A stretch of 9,709 nt of DNA from positions 1-9,709 of the forward strand of contig CAJUFP010000144.1 of assembly GCA_910585645.1 (NCBI GenBank), given 5' to 3'. The stretch is from an uncultured Hungatella sp. (lineage in GTDB: Bacteria; Bacillota; Clostridia; Lachnospirales; Lachnospiraceae). Made by a program: the position numbers and the translations under genes. Within the stretch, counting starts at the first letter, position 1; every line of letters starts with the position of its first letter. The notes below the pieces were generated by a model, which saw only the letters and a list, made by a program, of their open reading frames with translations, ran no database searches and was not told the DNA's origin. This document shows, one piece after another, positions 7,668 through 9,709 of the stretch.

Positions 7668-7713
7668 TGGTTATGTTGGAAAAAAATGGTAATAATGGAA
7701 AGCAGGTGAGACC

Positions 7714-9045
7714 ATGGTACGGGAATATTTGGAGCAGGATGTATACGCGGCGGCCCAGGAGAGGCTGCGGCTGGTTTTTGAGGAATTTGACAATATTTAC
7801 ATCTCATTTTCCGGCGGAAAGGACAGCGGGCTTTTGTTGAACCTGGTGCTGGATTACAGAAAGAGGTATTATCCGGACCGGGTGATCGGGGTGTTCCACC
7901 AGGATTTTGAGGCCCAATACACGGTGACCACGGAGTATGTGGAGCGGACGTTTGAGCGGATACGGGACGAGGCGGAGTGTTACTGGGTGTGCCTGCCCAT
8001 GGCCACCAGAACGGCTCTTAGCAGCTATGAGATGTACTGGTATCCCTGGGATGACAAGAAACAGGAGCTGTGGGTGCGGCCCATGCCCGCGAAAGAGTAT
8101 GTGATCAATCTGGACAACAACCCTATGACTACTTACCGCTATCGGATGCACCAGGAGGATCTGGCCAAGCAGTTTGGCCGGTGGTATCGGATATCCCACG
8201 GCGGGAAGAAGACCATCTGCCTTCTGGGTATGAGGGCTGAGGAATCCCTGCAGCGCTACAGCGGATTTCTCAATAAAAAATACGGGTATCAGGGGGAGTG
8301 CTGGATCGGCAATATGTTTAAGGATGTGTGGTGCGGATCGCCTCTGTATGACTGGTCCTCCAGGGATGTGTGGCACGCCAACTACATGTTTGACTATGAT
8401 TATAACCGTCTCTACGATCTGTATTATATGGCAGGGCTGAAGATCTCCCAGATGCGGGTGGCGTCGCCATTTAACGATTATTCCAAGGACGCCCTGAATC
8501 TGTACCGGGTCATTGACCCGGAGATCTGGGTGAAATTGGTGGGGCGGGTCCAGGGAGCGAATTTTACCAGCATCTACGGAAAGACCAAGGCTATGGGATA
8601 CCGGAATATTTCCCTGCCGGAAGGACACACCTGGAAGAGCTATACCATGTTTCTTCTGGACACGCTGCCTGCCAGGCTCCGCAATAACTACATAAAAAAG
8701 TTTAACACGTCCATTGATTTCTGGCACAAGACAGGGGGCGGGCTGGACGAGGAGACCATAAAGGAGTTAGAGGAGCGGGGCTACAAGATCCGCAGAAACG
8801 GGGTTTCCAACTATACCCTAAGCAAAAAGTCCAGGGTGGTGTTTGTGGGGAAGATCCCCGACGACACGGACGACATCCGGTCAAGCAAGGATATCCCAAG
8901 CTGGAAGAGGATGTGCTACTGCATCCTGAAAAATGACCACACCTGCCGCCTTATGGGGTTTGGCATCACCAGGCAGCAGCAAAGGTATGTGGATGAGATC
9001 CGCAAAAAATATAAGAGTCTGGAGGAGGTAGAGTATGGAGCATAA
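7714..9045 (+). CDS. ibrA: IbrA-like PP-loop protein (PAPS reductase family, DUF3440)
   Basis: 443-residue protein of the adenine-nucleotide alpha-hydrolase (PP-loop) superfamily. The phosphate-binding loop SGGKDS is at 33-38, after a strand (NIYISF). GMRAEES at 172-178 and DWSSRDVW at 213-220 match the nucleotide/substrate-pocket motifs of PAPS reductase-like proteins. The C-terminal half, about 240-443, corresponds to the DUF3440 region and contains a conserved-looking C401-x-C403-x7-C411 group that might bind metal. The ECGxH cysteine motif of true CysH reductases is absent, so sulfate assimilation is unlikely. In E. coli the homologous IbrA, with IbrB, activates eib immunoglobulin-binding genes; the chemistry is unknown, and no eib-like gene is in this window. 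The start ATG has AGGTGA four bases upstream. The stop overlaps the next gene by 11 bases. Related PP-loop proteins act in DNA phosphorothioation (DndC), so a nucleic-acid-modifying role is possible but unproven. Confidence 0.85.
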   Translation: MVREYLEQDVYAAAQERLRLVFEEFDNIYISFSGGKDSGLLLNLVLDYRKRYYPDRVIGVFHQDFEAQYTVTTEYVERTFERIRDEAECYWVCLPMATRTALSSYEMYWYPWDDKKQELWVRPMPAKEYVINLDNNPMTTYRYRMHQEDLAKQFGRWYRISHGGKKTICLLGMRAEESLQRYSGFLNKKYGYQGECWIGNMFKDVWCGSPLYDWSSRDVWHANYMFDYDYNRLYDLYYMAGLKISQMRVASPFNDYSKDALNLYRVIDPEIWVKLVGRVQGANFTSIYGKTKAMGYRNISLPEGHTWKSYTMFLLDTLPARLRNNYIKKFNTSIDFWHKTGGGLDEETIKELEERGYKIRRNGVSNYTLSKKSRVVFVGKIPDDTDDIRSSKDIPSWKRMCYCILKNDHTCRLMGFGITRQQQRYVDEIRKKYKSLEEVEYGA

Positions 9046-9574
9046 GAATCCAAAAGGCAAGAGTCCGGCTTACGGGGTGATCCCGGTTCCGGTGGAGAAG
9101 ATACGGCCCAATTCCTACAATCCCAACCATGTGGCGCCTCCGGAGATGAAGCTTTTGTATGAGAGCATTAAGGCGGACGGATATACCATGCCTGTGGTGT
9201 GCTATTATAATAAGGAAGAGGACTATTATGAGATCGTGGACGGTTTTCACCGCTACCGCATCATAAAGGAGTACCCGGATATCTACGAGCGGGAGAAGGG
9301 CATGCTTCCCGTGTCGGTGATCGACAAGCCTATCGACCAGCGGATGGCCAGCACGGTCCGCCATAACCGGGCCAGAGGCAGCCACAGCGTGGACCTGATG
9401 AGCAATATCATCAAGGAACTGCACGACCTGGGGCGTAGCGACGCCTGGATATCCAGACATCTGGGCATGGATCGGGACGAGATCCTGCGGCTGAAGCAGA
9501 TCACAGGGCTGGCGGCGCTGTTTAAGGATGTGAAGTTCGGCAATGCCTGGAGACCAGGGGAGGAGGACGGGTGA
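9035..9574 (+). CDS. ibrB: IbrB-like ParB/sulfiredoxin-fold protein
   Basis: 179-residue protein with a ParB N-terminal-type domain: VPVEKIRPNSYNPN (18-31), a helix LYESIKADGY, the nucleotide-binding box VDGFHRYR (68-75), and RHNRARG (109-115) in place of the ParB second box. A helix-turn-helix-like segment lies at about 134-157 (SDAWISRHLGMDRDEILRLK), which suggests DNA contact. The GFHR box lacks the catalytic cysteine of sulfiredoxin (GCHR), so sulfinic-acid reduction is unlikely; ParB relatives bind CTP at this place. It is much shorter than chromosome-partitioning ParB and has no ParA neighbour, so partitioning is not its job. ATG 9035 is preceded by GGAGGAGGT at 9021-9029 and overlaps the end of the ibrA-like gene by 11 bases, indicating coupled translation. 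It pairs with the PP-loop protein as IbrB does with IbrA. Confidence 0.8.
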   Translation: MEHKNPKGKSPAYGVIPVPVEKIRPNSYNPNHVAPPEMKLLYESIKADGYTMPVVCYYNKEEDYYEIVDGFHRYRIIKEYPDIYEREKGMLPVSVIDKPIDQRMASTVRHNRARGSHSVDLMSNIIKELHDLGRSDAWISRHLGMDRDEILRLKQITGLAALFKDVKFGNAWRPGEEDG

Positions 9575-9577
9575 GGG

Positions 9578-9601
9578 CATGGCAGGCCCGGGCCTGCCAT
9601 G
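9578..9601. terminator. Perfect 24-base palindrome after the Ibr-like pair, possible terminator
   Basis: CATGGCAGGCCC at 9578-9589 is followed at once by its exact reverse complement at 9590-9601. It begins four bases after the stop of the ParB-like gene. As RNA it would fold into a very GC-rich hairpin. No T-run follows directly; six T lie at 9624-9629 inside a smaller hairpin (CTGTTT 9621-9626, AAACAG 9632-9637). A terminator is likely by position, but a protein-binding palindrome or part of a dispersed repeat is possible. Confidence 0.4.
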
Positions 9602-9709
9602 TCACGCGGCTTGGGTTCTGCTGTTTTTTAGAAACAGAGGCGGAGCCGGCGGCTGCGCTGACCGTGCGAAAGCGTAATGGTAGCAGGCATCCGGCCCATC
9701 GCCAAAGGC
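9602..9709 (-). other. GC-rich window end, possible partial minus-strand reading frame
   Basis: No gene can be assigned. On the minus strand one frame is open from the window edge to TGA at 9602-9604, about 35 codons with a proline-rich tail (AQPPAPPLFLKN). If real, it would converge on the Ibr-like pair with the palindrome as shared terminator. I do not recognise the tail. A + frame from ATG 9579 gives 32 residues, but it is built largely from the palindrome and is not credible. The segment also contains short stems such as AGCCGGCGGCT, so a structured intergenic repeat is an equal possibility. Confidence 0.2.

Larger units (their letters stand above)
7402..7713. other. 312-base intergenic region between divergent operons
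   Basis: No convincing gene is present. The only open + frame ends at TAA 7615-7617 and lies antisense to the sigma gene over much of its length, without a ribosome site. The contents I can support are: the sigma ribosome site next to 7401; a perfect 12-base palindrome ATGGATATCCAT at 7463-7474, with TGGATAT repeated at 7484-7490; a minus-strand terminator inside a multi-stem element at 7531-7625; and a possible promoter before the Ibr-like pair. The row 7501-7560 is 40% GC, lower than the flanking genes. No clear ECF-type autoregulatory promoter was found. Confidence 0.6.

Noticed and set aside
7804..8727. Long minus-strand open frame of 307 codons
   Set aside because: Fully antisense to the well-supported PP-loop gene; its translation has no recognisable domain and is rich in His, Pro and Ile as expected from a complement shadow.
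7714..9045. Sulfate-assimilation PAPS reductase (CysH)
   Set aside because: The ECGxH catalytic cysteine motif is missing, a DUF3440-type C-terminus is present, and the partner is ParB-like with no sulfate genes nearby.
9664..9709. GTGCG at about 9664 as the 5' end of a group II intron
   Set aside because: Only the five-base start resembles an intron; no domain V or reverse transcriptase is visible and the window ends too soon.
1..9709. CRISPR array, tRNA, rRNA or insertion sequence
   Set aside because: No regularly spaced repeats, tRNA-like cloverleaf, rRNA sequence or transposase with terminal repeats was seen.

Overview
The window reads as a chromosomal segment of a Gram-positive Clostridia member. 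The reasons are strong AGGAGG-type ribosome sites, an ECF sigma/membrane protein/VWA lipoprotein operon of a kind seen in gut Firmicutes, and GC-rich codon use. Lachnospiraceae is my best guess, from gene content only.

Layout. (1) 1-135: the edge of an unidentified upstream gene, then a promoter and ribosome site. (2) 136-3900 (+): one AT-rich gene for a 1254-residue fused restriction-modification enzyme with nuclease, adenine methylase and two specificity domains in one chain. A perfect hairpin at 3900-3936 closes it and separates it from the next operon, which runs toward it. (3) 7401 down to 3967 (-): a three-gene operon of ECF sigma factor, single-pass membrane protein (probable anti-sigma factor) and VWA-domain lipoprotein. 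The sigma gene carries an in-frame amber codon exactly where the family has a conserved tryptophan, so it appears inactivated by one base change. (4) 7402-7713: a non-coding gap between divergent operons. It holds an element of about 95 bases with several competing stems and a clear minus-strand terminator. (5) 7714-9574 (+): an overlapping pair encoding an IbrA-like PP-loop (PAPS reductase/DUF3440) protein and an IbrB-like ParB-fold protein. (6) 9575-9709: a perfect 24-base palindrome, then GC-rich sequence with no confident gene.

How the parts relate. The restriction enzyme is self-contained and looks acquired: hand counts of single 60-base rows give about 35% GC at 181-240 and 43% at 1861-1920, against 68% at 4861-4920 and 60% at 8161-8220. 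In the sigma operon the expected logic is that the membrane protein holds the sigma factor until a surface signal, possibly involving the VWA lipoprotein, frees it; the amber codon would break this circuit. The Ibr-like pair overlaps by 11 bases, so its proteins are probably made and used together. Their biochemical role is not established; the combination resembles nucleic-acid-modifying or regulatory modules carried by prophages and islands. The most noteworthy items are the Ibr-like pair, the amber codon in the sigma gene, and the multi-stem element between them.
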